Assembly: GCA_903813345.2 (NCBI GenBank)
Contig: CAIIXF020000003.1
Coordinates: 30,827,248-30,891,247 of the forward strand
DNA from: Owenia fusiformis
Taxonomy: Eukaryota > Annelida > Polychaeta > Sabellida > Oweniidae
Direction: 5' to 3'
Length of the DNA: 64,000 nucleotides
Shown here: one piece after another, positions 12,101-26,490 of the stretch
How the letters are laid out: every line of letters begins with the position of its first letter
How positions within the stretch are numbered: position 1 is the first letter of the stretch
Program-made: the position numbers and the translations under genes
The notes under the pieces: generated by a model
Seen by the model: only the letters and a program-made list of their open reading frames with translations
Database searches by the model: none
What the model was told of the DNA's origin: nothing

Positions 12101-15100
12101 AAACGAATGTGTAGGCTAGGCCTAAATCAACATTATAATTACTAAATGTACAGAATTCCCATAATAAAAAATACTACAGCCAATAATTTAATGAGTTCCA
12201 ATAGTCCATTAATCAGAACCAACAATGAACAGGTAAATAAACCCTAAGCTGGCCAAATACCACAATGATCTATAGGAACATTAACTCGAATTATTGTTTG
12301 TGCAAATACGAAATAAACACGTAGTAATTCTCAACAAACTCAGTTGGTCTAATGCATAGATTCAAAAACTGGTTTACTAACTTTTATAATTAGTAAAATT
12401 AATGAAATTATGTGATGGGATTTCTAAAATTATAGGGATTTGTGTGCATCTATGCATTTTCACTTACTTTTGAGGCTCATTGGGATCCTTCTTCTTGCGC
12501 TTCTTGGCTGCCTTGCTCCCCTTCTTGCCACCCTTTGGAGCCCCACGCTTAGCTCCTGCCAGCTGAAAACAGAAGCAAAAACCATGTTCTATATTTAAGC
12601 ATTTTAGAATTCTATGTACATTTTAGAATTCTATGTTCTATAACCTACTGTTTTAAAGTTCTGTGTTTAAGAGATCTGTTGTCTATTATTTTACAGTTTT
12701 ATCTTCACGTTCAATTTCATGAAAATAATTAATATTTGCAAAACATACTTTTCTGTGTGTTAAGTAGAGAGAATGAGGCTCATGTTAAATTAAAGGATCT
12801 GTGCAATTAATTGCCAAAGTGAACGTGAATTCTGCTAATGTTTACTTGTATATGTAGAAGTGGTTTAAGCGTAATCAACTATTCGGACGCTGAGTGTACC
12901 ATAACATATACCATTATCATTGTACCCTTTTCAATATGTTCAGTTCCTTCTTTAAAAGAGATATTTCTCTGCACCTTTTTAATAAATGATAATTTTTTGA
13001 TCTAGCCTTATCTAGTCAGATTAGGCTAATCAAAATTCAGCAATCCAATCAGAATTAGTCACAGAATTGTATTCCTTCAAGATATTTCATATCTGAATTC
13101 CTGTTAACTTGTTACTTTTGGAATAATACGATGTTATCAGCATGAAAACTGTATATTATTTGTTCTATTAAGAGAGTAGTAATAACTACTAAGCCCCAGG
13201 GTTAGATAAAGTGCTGCTTTAGAAATGGGCAACAAACTAATGGAAAACATCAATTACTCCATAATTGATTTTTATGATGACATTTGGGAGTTATTTTTAC
13301 TTTGGAGTATTACCTACGTATCTATTAAGTTGTCAGTTGAAATTAGCAGTCATTTCTCCTACATTGTTAATAAGTCAATGGAGACAGACATTACATGTGA
13401 TATTATTGGTCTAGCATCAAGAGTGGTCATTACAAATGCCAACAAAATTGAGCAGTGGCATTTACCTTATCCTGTAGTCAATGTATGAATTACAGGTACC
13501 CACGAAAATATACCAGACAGGCCCGTAGCCAGGATTTACCAAGGAGGGGGGGGGGGGTTCAGTTTTCAAAAATTTCTAGGGGGGGGAGTTCACATTTGAT
13601 TTTGGCCCAATTATGGCTGCATGATTTTGAACGAATTTTGGCCCCCCCCCCTGGCTACGGGCCTGCCAGAAAAATGATTTGTAAGCATCAATTCTGATTT
13701 GGTAATATAGTAGGAGCATATTGACTATGACTCCCATCTATCTTTAGTAACGACTAATTTAGACCATTAATGTTTAATGGTGGTGCATTTGTTTTTATTA
13801 ATGGTGGCATTTTTTATCTGACAATACACTCATCAGGAGAAGCAATTTGTCTACCAAATGTACCTTATACAAAGAGAGAGAGAGGGGTGGCGAGATAATC
13901 TTTCAAAATGATAAATATTTTCTATTCTTATCTATTTATGTTGTTTATTTTGAGGAATTTCAAATATATAACATTTCAGGTTTAATAACCCTTTGGTTGG
14001 TCAATTTTAAATTAAACGAATGCAAGATTTTAAAGAATATATAAGAAGATAAATATGATTACTATCAAAGGTCATATCATCATATGAATATGTTGACTAC
14101 GGTACCCTATCTATACCAACCTGGGCAAGGGGCATGTCATCACTGTCGCTATTGCTGCCGAGAGGAGATGGCGTCAGGCTTGAGTTCATCGGGGATCCCT
14201 CCTGCTCCATGATTGGTCGATTCAATGGGTGATGCTGCAGACCTAGAGGGTGATTAGAATGTTGAACCCTGCTAGGATTGTGTGTTGGGTATGGTGATCT
14301 GCCTTGTGATGTCACACTAGAATATGCGTTATAGATGTCTCTGTCAATAAACTCCTGGTTAAAGGACGTATGGAGGCTGTTCCCACTATGCAATTGGTCA
14401 ACACTATTCGAGACGCTTATATCAGGGATGTTAATGTTTTGTGGAGGAAACAGAGGATTTAGATTATCAAGAGAGTTTAGGGCTGAATTTAGTGAGTAAT
14501 CTGATTGGCTGACAGGTGGATGAGACAATCTTGGAACAGATGGCGCTACCTGTTGGCTGTGTCTAAAACTATCACTAGGTGGGGGATGGGAAAGTCTATT
14601 GTTGTTTAAACTATTAGAATTATTAATTAGTCCGTTGTTTAAACTGGTAGAATTGTCAACTAGTCTGTTGTTGAGATCGTTTCCAATCCCAGAGTTCCTG
14701 GTAAATGTTGTAAAGATATTCTGGTGATTAGATGTCCTGGTTACTGCTGGGTGCTGATTGTGTGTATCAGAGGAATGCTGGGAGTCATCAGGCTGTTGTG
14801 TAAATGTTGAATGCTGGGAGTCATCATGCTGTGGAAATGTCGATTGAAAGTCAAATTCATCATCACCAAAGCTGGGAATATGAAAAGTCTGAAAGCAAAC
14901 ATGTAAAATTGACAAATTATTGATTTCTTTATATTGATTTTAGTTCATTTTATCAACAAAAGCAATTTATCAAGATTTTTAATGAAAAAAGTAAAGACTA
15001 AATTTTTTGTATATAAAAACTGAGTAAATGAATAGCAAATGTAGATATATGGCTCACTCCCAGGGGAGGGGGGGTTACCCCATACGCGGCGAGGATCCCC

Positions 15101-18100
15101 GTCAAGGTTTATATATTGTGAACCCCCAGGGGCTCACTAGAGTCTTAAATTCACATGATTTATTAACGAAATTCATTTTTTATATAATTAGGAAGACTTA
15201 TTTTACATGTCTCAGTGCTATTAATTGTATGTTTTATAATAGCTCCAGACAAATGGCAAACCTATTAGGCATTTTTATTAATTAATAAAAATGTAATTGC
15301 AATATATCTAAGTACAATGCTAGATGCAATTCTGATAAGAGACTCATATTAAACCCATAAATTATTCAATGATCAAATAATGCTTCTTAATTTAATGAAT
15401 TTTTATTTTGTAATATAAATGTCAGTCTTTGATGGGTTTGATGAGATAATTGAATGAAATGTTAGCATAATTAATGCAGACACCATCCGGAGACACTATC
15501 ACAAAGTTATTCAAGTTGCTTTTTTGTTAATGTGCAATGGGGTATCGCTGTAATGATATGATATATAATAGGCCTGATGCAGTAACATGCTATAACACAA
15601 CCATCTTGTTAATATTCATTGTTAAAATTCAACTACTTTTTCAATAATTTCTTTTTTATCTTATGCAAGCTATTGTTTTCTACATTCTAATTACATGTTC
15701 ATAAATCAAAAATCAACAAAATTCAACACCCAATTTATACATCAGGTCATAAAATTCAATTAGCACAAAATATACATGCAAAATCAATTAATCTTTCAAA
15801 AATCTAATATTCTTCATTTAAGTTGGCAAACTTTATCAAAGTAAAGAACTCGGGCCCTTAGGCATAATTACACTTTTACATCAACATTGTCATATATCGT
15901 ATTTAAATACCAACAGTATCATTTTTGACATTTAGTGTCACAATACTAAGTATTTGCTTTGAGTGTGGATATTGTTCAAGATGGGTTTCAAAATTTAATA
16001 CTGACTTATTTAAACAAAAAAAATTCCTTTAAATTGTTATTTTATGTGAAATTCTAATTACAGTATTTTATTATAACTAAACTAAAAAATAAATATTTAA
16101 CTATCATAGTTGTAAATTTTTCATAGTGAATAAAAGATATTTTCATGTTTTAATAACTGTATCTATTTCAACTTGTGTATTTTACCTCTATTTACCTGAT
16201 TCTGTAGAGCAACATTCATCATAAATCATTGTGATGTTTTGATCACTTTATAGTCATCCACAAATATTTTTTCTAAACTTTCACAATCCCTAGCAGGTTA
16301 TTGTAGTATTAAAACAAATATCCAGCTCTGTATTTATATTCAATAAATAATATCAACACTATGGTTATACTGTTGTCCTATTACCAGTTGACTATAACGT
16401 TTCAATGTTCCTATAAAAATATTATAACTTTCTGTTAATGTTTATAATATTACTTCTACTCTTTTTTGCTGTCAAATGTCCTGTTGTTCAATCGCCACTG
16501 TTAAAAAATACCCTTTAAAAACATTTTATCTCATTTATTACAAAGACTTGTTTTTCATTGGATGGTTTTGTTATTCCATATGTCAGTGTAATAACCTTCC
16601 CGTCCAAGCCTCGACTAAATACTAAAATCAATACGAGGTCCAATGAGAATGATTAACAGGTGAAAATGCATATAGGTAGGTAGTAGCTCAGCTCTGTTTA
16701 AACCCTCAACATCTTAGAAGAGAAAACCAGCAGAAATTCGAAAAGTTAATATTTATACTAATGCTGACACCATATGGTGTTAAAAAGCCTTCAAAGCCTG
16801 ACTATCGTGAATATCTTACAATTCACTGGAGCCCAAGTTATAATTAAGTCTACGTGAGTCAAATAAACCATGTTTCATGCATTGTCTACTTTTATTAAAA
16901 TATTTGAAAAAATTATCAATCATGAATGGTTTTGTAGAGAACCCAGATTTATCTCTTTTCTACAATTAATTGTTTCCAGCGTATTGTCATATTGTTTCCT
17001 TTTTAAGCATCCTTAAAAAGATTTTGGATGTGACAGAGAAATGTTTGGTTGTCCTGTCATTAATTCTAATTGTGAGAACAAAATCTGATTTCAATAAATA
17101 ATATTTATCATGATAAATATGCACATTGACCAAAATGCATTAAAAATATGTACCTTCATCCTGTTTGGGACACAATATGAAATGGATATATAAACAACAC
17201 ATTTTAAGAATTAACAAAAAAGTTTTTTTATATTTAAAACTAAGCTATACTATAAAATCAGGTTTATTCATTTTGACAAAACAAACTTCAAACAACTGAC
17301 CGAGCGAACAAAACACATAGGGTATATACTGTCAATGAATTGTTTTTAATCTTCTAATCCCAATACAATTCACTTTGAGGTTTTGAGATTTTCCCTTAAG
17401 CCCACCTGTTGTAAGGATTTTAATTAGCAAATCCCCGCTAAATGAAGCCTCCTTGTCATAACAGAAACAGAAGATATCCTTTTTGTCATAGTAAAATAAC
17501 GCCAGCAGAAGTTAATGCCAATTAACTGATCAATATCGTGCAATAACAGAAATATGCCTTCAAATGAGATAGCTTTTTTCAACATTTTATGATTGATTTA
17601 AAAAATGGACTTGGTAGTTATAAATTACTTCAATGAGGGGATTGGTTAATGAGCGTATTCCATGAGTGCACATAAATTTTCTTCAACAGATTGTTCTTAA
17701 AGATAATATCTCTCTGATGATATTGACATAATATATCCTTGTCAAAGTAATCGTATTAACCACTCAAAAAAATAATCAAGTTTGTAATTGATACATCATT
17801 GGAATATTTCCTAATTGATAAAATCACATAAACTTTATTTATAACATTAAAATTAGTATCTAGGTAAATAATCAACACTCGAATCTTCAATTACCCATGA
17901 AGTGTGTCTACCTAGCACTTAATTTCAAATTAATGCTCATTGAAATACTTAATATTGGTAATATTTGACCTTAGATTTTTAGTCTAAAGTCCATGATAAC
18001 CTTTTCGGCCAACTTCACCTCAAAATATAATCAATCAACAAATCATAACTTTGAATCAAACATTTATTGAGATGTAAATCTAAACAATTCATTCAGGTCA

Positions 18101-21100
18101 TTAATTAGGAAAGTATTTTGCCTGAAGACTTTACAGTTTAAATAATATGACAGATAAATGGTCAATTATGGTCCACCTGTTTTAGAATATGTATAATAAA
18201 GAAAAATAATTTAAATACCGTTGCAATAATATAATAGTATTTTGAGAGCTTTATGATCAATCCTAGAAAGTCTAAAATGGGACAGTTATGAAATAAAACA
18301 AACATACTCTTCTGATCGGATTCAATCTATGTAAAATATGTGCATTCTCATAGCATCTTATGGAAACAAGGCTGGGAAGAAATGAATGCCGTGGTTTATC
18401 ATGATGTAAAACTAATAAAAGAAATAGTCTATAGTAGAAGTGACATTTCTGTAAAACCCACAATGACAAAACTGACTTTCAGGAGTAAAATGTGATCATT
18501 AAGTATTTGCAAATCCTCTAAGCTATGACTATGCTCTAAGAAAGGTTGGACAAATAGCCCAAACATTTCAATTACTTCTTTACCACCCCTATAATGAATG
18601 TCAAACAAATTCAGTAATTAAAGTACCAATGTAACATCTTACCAATTGTTTTTATAAATATATATTTTATTGACTTTATTAATCACTTAAGTGTACCAAA
18701 AAAACGTCAACTACAAACTATAACTACAAACTACAAAACTAGTTTGCATCAGTTTCACATGTTACGAGTATAATAACAAAACATCAGTATGATGTCTCCA
18801 TAACATATGACTGTCTGAAATCTGTTGCGCTAATTTCCCTCCTCCTTAAAGATTTGTTTAGCGTATGTGCGTGGGACCGCTTCCTTCCCATGACTATTAA
18901 CATGTCTATCACATTAAAAATGATAATCAAATGAACTGAGCAAATGAATAACAAAAAAAGTTATGTTTGCATCAATAAACTAAGTGTACAGAGAGACAAG
19001 TAAAATACACAATCAGAGCAGTATGATCTATAAAGTCTAAAAATGTTCGTTCAGGTAACATTTTAAATGTTAAAAAACCATGTAAAGGTAACATTTTAAA
19101 TGTTAAAAAACATGTACAGATAACATTTTAAATGAAACATGTACAGGTAACATTTTAAATGTTAAACAATGTATAGGTAACATCTTAAATGTTAAACCAT
19201 GTACAGGTAACATTCTAAATGTTAAACCATGTAAAGGTAACATTTTAAATGTTAAACCATGTACAGGTAACATTTTAAATGTTAAACCATGTACAGGTAA
19301 CATTTTAAATGTCAAACCATGTACAGGTAACATTTTAAATGTTAAACCATGTACAGGTAACATTTTAAATGTTAAACCATGTACAGGTAACATTTTAAAT
19401 GTTAAACCATGTACAGGTAACATTTTAAATGTTAAACTATGTACAGGTAACATTTCAAAAACATTAATTTTAAGATTTTCTATGATTTACTCAAAGTGCA
19501 CTTGTATTTTCCTGGGAGAAGTTTCCTCATATTTTAAGCAGGTGTAATAATATCTCAATCAGAATTTATACCCTGCATGTGGAGTCTAGTTAAAAACTAC
19601 GAAGCTCTCTTTTAAGAAGTGAAGTCAAACGAATGCAAAGGGTATAGAATTTAGTAATATTACAGTAAAAGATGACAAACAGACAAAATTATATTAATGG
19701 CAAAATGAATATGATTTGCGATATTAATCAATTAATGAACTGAAGACACAGAATGAAATTCAGTCACATTTGCTCTTTGGCTAGAATACAATAGAAGAGG
19801 TCCAAAAATCAACTACCTTAACATATGTGACTGCCACAGTATGTATGCCCTATAACTGGTCAGCACCATAGCCAGGAGAGCTTGTGTGGTTAGTGAACCC
19901 CCCTGGCCAAAAATTCTTTCAAAATCATGCAGTTTTTCACCATTTTGAGCACTTTTCAAGTGAGTTTAGCCCCTTTTTAGCCCCATGTTGTCAAAACTAA
20001 ACCCCCTTGGAATTTTTCAAAAAATGACACCCCCTTGGCAAATACTGCCTGTGGACCTGCTGGTCTTGGCCATAACATTTTAGCTCACATGCTGGCCAAA
20101 GTAAATGTGACTCAGGCATAAATGGCTGAATGTTGTGTTAATACTGCAGTGTATGAGATTAGTAATTGTTGACGTATATGATGTCAATAACTTCACAAAT
20201 ATACATGTTTATTAATTGTATTAAAATACCTCATATCCTCCTTATTGTATCCTGCAAAATACAAGTTGAATATCATCAATCATAGAGGATAAACTTATAT
20301 TCATAGATGTAATTTCAGAATGAATGTGTTTCACTAAAATTTCTCACAACAGGCTAAATAAATGAAAACAAGGGCAAAATCAATGGAAATCATGAATTTA
20401 ACATGGAAAAGTCAACAGTCAAAAACAACAGGCAATTTTGTGAAAACAAACGGTGAAAATCACCTGTTGTCTGCTGGTAATAAAACCCCTGATTATGTTT
20501 CAAAGAGTATGTTGCAAATTAAGTTTGTGAAATTGTGTCTTTCAAAGCTACATTCAGGTGAAATGGTGCCAAGGCATTGAGATGCCAAAATGTCACTACC
20601 TGCTAAGTTGTCGCAAATGGTTCCAAAAATATAACGATTTGTTACAGATAACAGACTGCTGAAACTGATCGCCAACCATTGGCACTGAACTCCAAATGCT
20701 GATTACCAAAAATGGTCGCTAAAACAATATGTCACCATTTCTTTGTGGTTACATACAAATAGCTGAGTTTCTAGATTTCACAATATTCTATGTAATATCA
20801 TATCACTTTGAGAACAAGAACCATTCTTTTCATTTTTCCAGATCGAGAGCTTCTTGTTTATTATTAAAATTAGAATTATTAGTACTAGAAACAGTAACTC
20901 CTCATCCTTCATGTTAAAATTACATGTAATCAAGTGTTACTTGTTCCTTGGAACATGTTAGTTTTATACCAAGTCTTGTTCTAGCTTGTTGGAGAATATG
21001 GATAGACATTTTGGTTACTTTTAACATTTGATTTTAGGTGCAAGAGTACCACATTAACTTGGATATAAAACCAAATATTCCAATGTCACAAATTTAAAAT

Positions 21101-21379
21101 TAATTAGCTTTTAATTATGATGGTCTACCACTTCACTACCATATTATTTTACAAATACTACCCATTCTGATATTCTATCACATAGTACTACAATATAAGC
21201 AATTGCATTATATTCAATTCAATGTAATAACACCTTGAATGGAGCACCATTTATATTACAACCTCAAAGAATATATAACAAATATGACTTACCTGTTTTT
21301 CCATGTAGTTTCGAAGAAATCGTTGTCGTTGATTCTGCTTCTCTAAATAGCAGAGATCTAAAGATGGTGTTTCCAAGTT
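9161..21379 (-). CDS. TOX: TOX-family HMG-box transcription factor (7 coding exons, N-terminal exon(s) not found)
   Basis: Nuclear HMG-box DNA-binding protein of the TOX/TOX2/TOX3/TOX4 family. Exons in transcript order: 21379-21293, 14888-14121, 12562-12468, 11821-11686, 11446-11033, 10520-10396 and 9218-9161. All phases join, giving 560 residues up to a TAA. Exon 2 here has the family's acidic N-terminal phrase [14 protein letters not shown] and the PDISVSN motif, then a Ser/Asn/Gln-rich region. Exon 3 is the Lys-rich run leading to [10 protein letters not shown]. Exons 4 and 5 hold the HMG box ([18 protein letters not shown] ... IVASMWDSL ... [15 protein letters not shown]). The last two exons encode the conserved Cys-rich tail ([23 protein letters not shown]) ending ASVK, as in vertebrate TOX proteins. 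Which of the four vertebrate paralogues it matches cannot be said; a single invertebrate TOX is likely. The first listed exon starts in phase 0, so at least one more coding exon lies upstream, beyond 21379. Confidence 0.95.
9637..10377. mobile_element. Non-autonomous element with ATCCCAACGAAC ends and a (CGGA/CTGA)n tract
   Basis: The left end reads ATCCCAACGAACAAAAT and the right end, reverse-complemented, ATCCCAACGAACGAAG, so the termini are short inverted repeats. A simple tract of CGGA/CTGA units sits at about 10273-10336. The element fills most of the last TOX intron and ends about 20 bp from the exon at 10396. No target-site duplication was found. Confidence 0.6.
11460..11590. repeat. 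Two-copy ~70-bp direct repeat in a TOX intron
   Basis: The phrase TTTGATTCAGgCAtCC...TTTaTAGaGCTgCAaG...AAAACAGTGTAT occurs twice in succession, near 11476 and 11531, with about 80% identity. It lies just before the acceptor of the exon at 11446 and carries no coding signal. Confidence 0.6.
12563..14120 (-). other. TOX intron, non-coding apart from one inserted MITE
   Basis: The only recognisable item in this intron is the CAGGCCCGTAGCC-family insertion at 13518-13665. Short open frames at 13225-13488 and 13847-14044 show no splice context or family resemblance. Confidence 0.6.
13518..13665. mobile_element. CAGGCCCGTAGCCAGG-family MITE, copy A (148 bp, TSD CCAGA)
   Basis: The ends are CAGGCCCGTAGCCAGG and its reverse complement. 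The interior has long G and C runs and the phrase TTCAGTTTTCAAAAATTTC. The copy is flanked by the perfect 5-bp duplication CCAGA (13513-13517 and 13666-13670). It sits inside a TOX intron. Confidence 0.85.
19025..19455. repeat. 30-bp minisatellite, about 14 copies, in a TOX intron
   Basis: The unit GTTAAACCATGTACAGGTAA plus CATTTTAAAT repeats at 30-bp spacing from 19190 to 19450, with shortened and diverged units at the left. The unit length is a multiple of three and lacks stops in one - strand frame, which produces a spurious 116-aa frame with a ten-residue period. That frame is not a gene. Confidence 0.95.
19861..20059. mobile_element. CAGGCCCGTAGCCAGG-family MITE, copy B (degenerate, TSD CTGGT)
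   Basis: The left end CAGCACCATAGCCAGG and the right end (reverse complement CAGGTCCACAGGCAG) are worn versions of the family termini. The interior keeps the phrase TCAAAATCATGCAGTTTTTC shared with copies C and D. Flanked by CTGGT at 19856-19860 and 20060-20064. The terminal mismatches suggest an older insertion than copies A and C. Confidence 0.8.
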
Positions 21380-24300
21380 CTAAAAGTACATAATAAAAAG
21401 CAATTAGTTGTGTACATGTTATAGGCTCTTCCTATTCAATTAGCAAAAAGTAGGCAACAATAATTTCACGTCATCAATAATTCATCATTTGTTTTTGAGG
21501 TGTATGTGCTATTTTTAGCAAATGATAACTGACAGATACAATATGAATTTTTCATAAGATGCCTCAGGGAAATATTATTTGTTTAATATGATATTTCAGT
21601 GATCTGAACATTTCATGAAATATTAGGCATACAGTGAATTGTTAGTAACAAATGGAAATAGGTTCTGTTACGGTGACTTTACTTTAACCATCTTAAGGCA
21701 GTTCCGCACTTTCAGAAAAAATTTGAAAAAATAATTTAGGAAATATGTCATTTCAACAAAAAATTTGATCCGGAATTATGTATTCCATAATAATGTTTAT
21801 ATCCACATATCATTTTGAAAACTGTAACTCATTTTATTAATAAGTATTGGTAAACGTAATCATGAAAATTACACAAAAATAGTCATTGATTCCTTCTATA
21901 TATTTATGATTCACGATATGATGTCTGTTTTTGAAAGTGAAATTCAGAATGGCTCATTTTATGACTTCTTATACATATATATACATAACATACATATCTT
22001 CTCGATTTAAACTAGACCCTTTTATATCTTAGATAAACCAAACTATGTTTGCTGATTGCACTTCAATGAATGATTTAGAATGATAAATGCTGCCCTAATG
22101 AAACATCAATATTAATACTCCAAATTCATTGAAGGTATGGTGAACTTTCTACAATCTTGACTTAAAAGTGCAGTCTACAAATTCTGACCCTATGTTTTAA
22201 TTTACAATATAACCTATAACATAGGCATAGCGTGCACACCCCCCCCCCCATAACCAATAAAAATAGAACCACAAGATAGAAGAAAAGGAGCTTTAAAATG
22301 CTTTTTATTTGAAGCTTCTAGCTCAATTTTGAAGGAAGTTGCATCATTTTTTGTAAATTTAAAAAGAAATCTTAAAAATTCCTTGCTTATGCCATGATCT
22401 GCAAAGCGAAAAAAAATTGACTCTAAACCCCCAAAAAAACAAAAAAATTGTTGTCAATCAATGACCATACATTACATGACCATGTTTTTTTACAAAATGT
22501 TTTCAATAATTGGTTTAAAAGAAAAACAATCTTGTATCATTATCTAGAATATCTTAAAAAGATTAGAATTGTCCTACTTATTACCCAAGCATCTCTTAAA
22601 TTAATATCATTGAAATCATCTTTCTCTGCCTCTTAATTATGACTACCTTGAGCTACCTTCTATTCACAGAAACACTAAGATTGCCACTTTGTAAACTGAC
22701 AACTATAAAAGGATTATGATACTCGTCACATCTTTCTGTTTTTCAACCAGCAATCTACTCTGACCAAGTTGGTTATATTGATATCGCCAGATGGGACTGG
22801 GAAGGTATAATACTTTAATTGCGGTGGTTTTATATATGTCCTAATGTTGGAACACTACATAATGCTATCTCTGTGATTGATTTGATTGGTCCTCAACGTT
22901 TTCTGCAAAACTGTATGGGCAAGATCGAAAATAGACTCAGACTAACTCATGGCTTCTTCCAAAGGAGCGAAAATGCCATGATTTCTAATGATGGTAAATA
23001 CCAGATACAGACAGGTACAACTAAGTTCATTGTTCTATTCTCTGTTTGCAAATATTGAGTGAGCAAAACTGGAGAAATATTTTTGTTTATCAAACTGATA
23101 TTAAATCTATTAATTGTATCCTCAAATCAATATCCTTGGAGAGTAACTATGTACAAGGAAAATTTTGAACAAATAGCTGAATTAAAATATATATTTTATT
23201 GAGATTAATGTTTTATTAAATCAATTTCAATTTATTGGACTATCTGCCAACCAGTGGGTGTCAGTCACAAGTTGCCATAACATGTTGATACATAAACATG
23301 TTTTTTATAATAATATTATTTAACTGATATAAAATTACAGGATACAGCATCACATTATATTTTCTCAAATAACAAAAGTCTAGACTCGAGAAGGCAATGT
23401 CTTTTATTATGACCAAAAGTAAACCCAAATTGTTTTTTGATTCATTATCACCTGGTCTATTACTTGTGGCATCAAAATACTTTTGTGGTAAAAACCTTTA
23501 TTTCTAAAAAAGTCAAAGCTTGAAAAAATCCCTCATCTTGAAAGAAGCAAAAAGTTGATTATGTCCATAATTATTGATAATTAATGTAAAAAAGCATGAA
23601 TGAAATGTATCTCCAAATAGTTTCAATGATAAAAGAGAATATTTAGAACATCCAACGGCCAAATAAAAACACAAGAAAAATAACATATATTTTTGTATAA
23701 TATGGTTACTCTATTCTGTGTATATTTTCTATAATTGCTTTATCAGAAAGGTATGTATTACAAAATGATCTTACCTTACACAGATAAGCATCCAATATAT
23801 GGTGAAATTCTACATCCTTTCCTAAAACACATGTTGCTTCCATGCTTAACAACAATCCATAGTTACTATAGCAACAAAGTGAAATTCGGAAAACTGTCCA
23901 GTAATTTTTTTAACAATATTCCACTTGTAACGTTTCTTCACGTCCTATCTGTTAATGGACTCTTGATCAAAGAAATTATAAATAATTAATGAGCACTTTT
24001 TACTCTCTGTTTTTAAACAATGTGAGTTAATTCTTTATTCTAAAGGAGCCGATGCGTCTAGTGTAATTATTTTACAGTTGCAACAATACCTCTGGTGTAT
24101 GCGTCAGTTAATAATGCTGTTTGCGACACTCTATGCTTGTATTTCTCAATTATCATTATATAACCTCATGTTCCTTAATTATAAACCTGTGAAATGTAAT
24201 TTATAATATTTCATAAAGGATGCCTACTATAGTATTCTTCTTGTTTGCTATTTACAAGAGCATGAGTCTGTCTGCATGCAACTGTTTTGCAACTAACAAA

Positions 24301-26329
24301 ACACGGGTGTACGATGGTGTCCGCCTCCCTGCGTGATTCCATATAGGCACAATGAGGGACTTTTTTGGTGATATAATATATATTAAGATTCTAATATTCC
24401 TGATGAGCATTTTTAATTGGTTAATCCCAATTAACAAAGTAAATTACCCTTTTAAGATACTTTACATTTTATGTCATTTATCTTAATGGATTACTCTTTA
24501 TTTTATTAATTACAATTTAACCACCTGTATTGAAATTACCTGTCTGTAAAAGGGTAGAAATAAAAAAACATCTTAAAATATGCAATTGTGGTAAAGATTT
24601 AGAATTGGATTAAAGTAAAGTGAATATTTTTGAAAGGTTGTTAAAACTGGAGTAGCCATGAGTCTCACGTAACGCGTCTACACGTGCATTTCACTCGATC
24701 ACTCAGGAACCAATAAAACACTGGATTTCCGTAACATGGTGTCTCAGACTTTAACCTCTCAAATGTAAAGTCAATATTCTTATCTAATTCACACTGCAAT
24801 ATCCCAATAAGTTGCCTTATTAAAGGAAAGAGGTTAACACATTGTTGATATCTTTTTTATCCTCTGTTTTCATTAATCCATACCTTGAATCTATTTACAA
24901 AGGAACTATTGAGGTAATAATGCTTTGTATTGTTTTGTAAAAAACAGTCACCGAAATTGCGGCTTTCAAACAGGAAGGCTCCTTAATAGTATTTGTAACT
25001 TGCAATTAAATAACTTTATGCAGAGAATGAAGTTCTGGTCAACCACAAATTATGGACCAGATAATAGAATAGATATTATTTAATACAACATGCAATAATA
25101 GAATCAATGCGTTAATTCAACATGCATTAAAAGTAACAATACATTATAAAGTGTCATATTATGTTTTAATTTTCCATATTTAGTTTTGAATTATGAAGTG
25201 AAATCAATCGATGCAATAATAATTAATGTTTAAGGTAGAAATAAGCTAATATTAGATCATCAAATGAAGTGTATTCAAAGAACTCAGCAAACAAAAAATG
25301 ATGAAACAGGGTTAGAAGGCATGAACACGCACAATGTCACCACCTGCCTTTTGTTACAGATGAGATACCAACCACCAAACACCAACTGCCAAACACCAAT
25401 CACTAAATGCAGAATACCAAATGTTAAACATTAATTACCAAAAAAGTTGGAACAATGTGTCACCACTTGTGGTTGTGACATAAAAACACAAGGGGCAACA
25501 TTGTAATAAAAACAGCCTATAAATCATATAAAAATTAAACTAAAATAACTGCATTCTTAACATTATGATGCAAATAGCCAAACAAAATAGCTGCTTGATC
25601 TATTTGACCATAACAATGTGGTATTCTTCCTTTTATTAATCAACCCCTTTCGTCTGACCTCAATAATACCAGCTAACGTTTTGTAGTATACCCTATCAAA
25701 TAGACCAGATCTACTCAAAAGCAATGACAAATAAATGATATTGTCTTTCTATTTTACTGCAAATACATAAACAGTCTTGAAACAATCAAGAACAATCCCT
25801 TTGGACTGACCCCACTAACCCAATTCCATAATTTGTAGTCTACCCTATCAAGGAGTCCAGGAAGACCCTGGAAACTGAAGGAAATGTCTTGTCACATGTT
25901 TGATCTCCCCCACACCTGAACATACAAGCAACCATACACCAAGCACAATACACTTCCTGAAAAAACATGGTTCAGCCATGACAAGCACAATATGTACCTT
26001 TCTCAACCATGACAAGAAACGACATCAAATACTGGAAGAATATGGAAATGAGAAGATTATATAAATTGATTGATTACTAGAAGCATACCCCCAGGCACCT
26101 TCTTGGTGACAAGTTCTTCAAGAGGAGGTGACACTTTCAATCGTAAAAATGTAGCAAATTGTCAATAATCAATCATTTCATACCCTTTGCATTCATTCGA
26201 CTTCGCTTCTGAAAAGAGAGCTTCATCTTCACTCTTTCAGTTTTCAGTAAATCTTTGAACTCACAGAGCTTATCAGAGTTTGTGGTCGGAATAAGGACGA
26301 CTTTCTAAATATGGTCATTTTCTCTGACG

Positions 26330-26490
26330 TAATCGCATAATTATTGTGCACAGTTTTTGCACATGTTCCTTCCAGCTCGCTGATTGGTTGAGAAAAAGGT
26401 CAGCGTGGTAGGTTTGAAATGATTTATGACCCGATCTCTCATGGGCATCGATCGTGGGGGCGGGGTTGCTAAAATGTAATATAGTCTATA
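26330..26490. promoter_or_regulatory. Candidate promoter or enhancer: GC box with CCAAT motifs
   Basis: In an AT-rich background this patch holds GTGGGGGCGGGGTTG (KLF/SP-type GC box) at about 26454-26468. It also holds GCTGATTGGTTGAG (reverse CCAAT, NF-Y type) near 26379-26392 and a CRE-like TGACGTAA near 26325. It lies upstream of TOX on the same strand sense, so an alternative TOX promoter or enhancer is possible. The claim rests on motifs only. Confidence 0.3.

Larger units (their letters stand above)
14889..21292 (-). other. Large TOX intron (6.4 kb), repeats only
   Basis: I see no exon here. It contains the 30-bp minisatellite at 19025-19455 and a degenerate MITE at 19861-20059. A ~60-bp phrase near 19590-19640 recurs inverted near 26170-26230. 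A diverged dispersed repeat at 20580-20750 has relatives at 25330-25490 and, inverted, at 56920-57145. Otherwise it is unremarkable AT-rich sequence. Confidence 0.6.

Noticed and set aside
19103-19453. 116-residue - strand frame with a ten-residue repeat ([10 protein letters not shown])
   Set aside because: It is the translation of a 30-bp minisatellite in a TOX intron. Its frame stays open only because the unit is a multiple of three without a stop.
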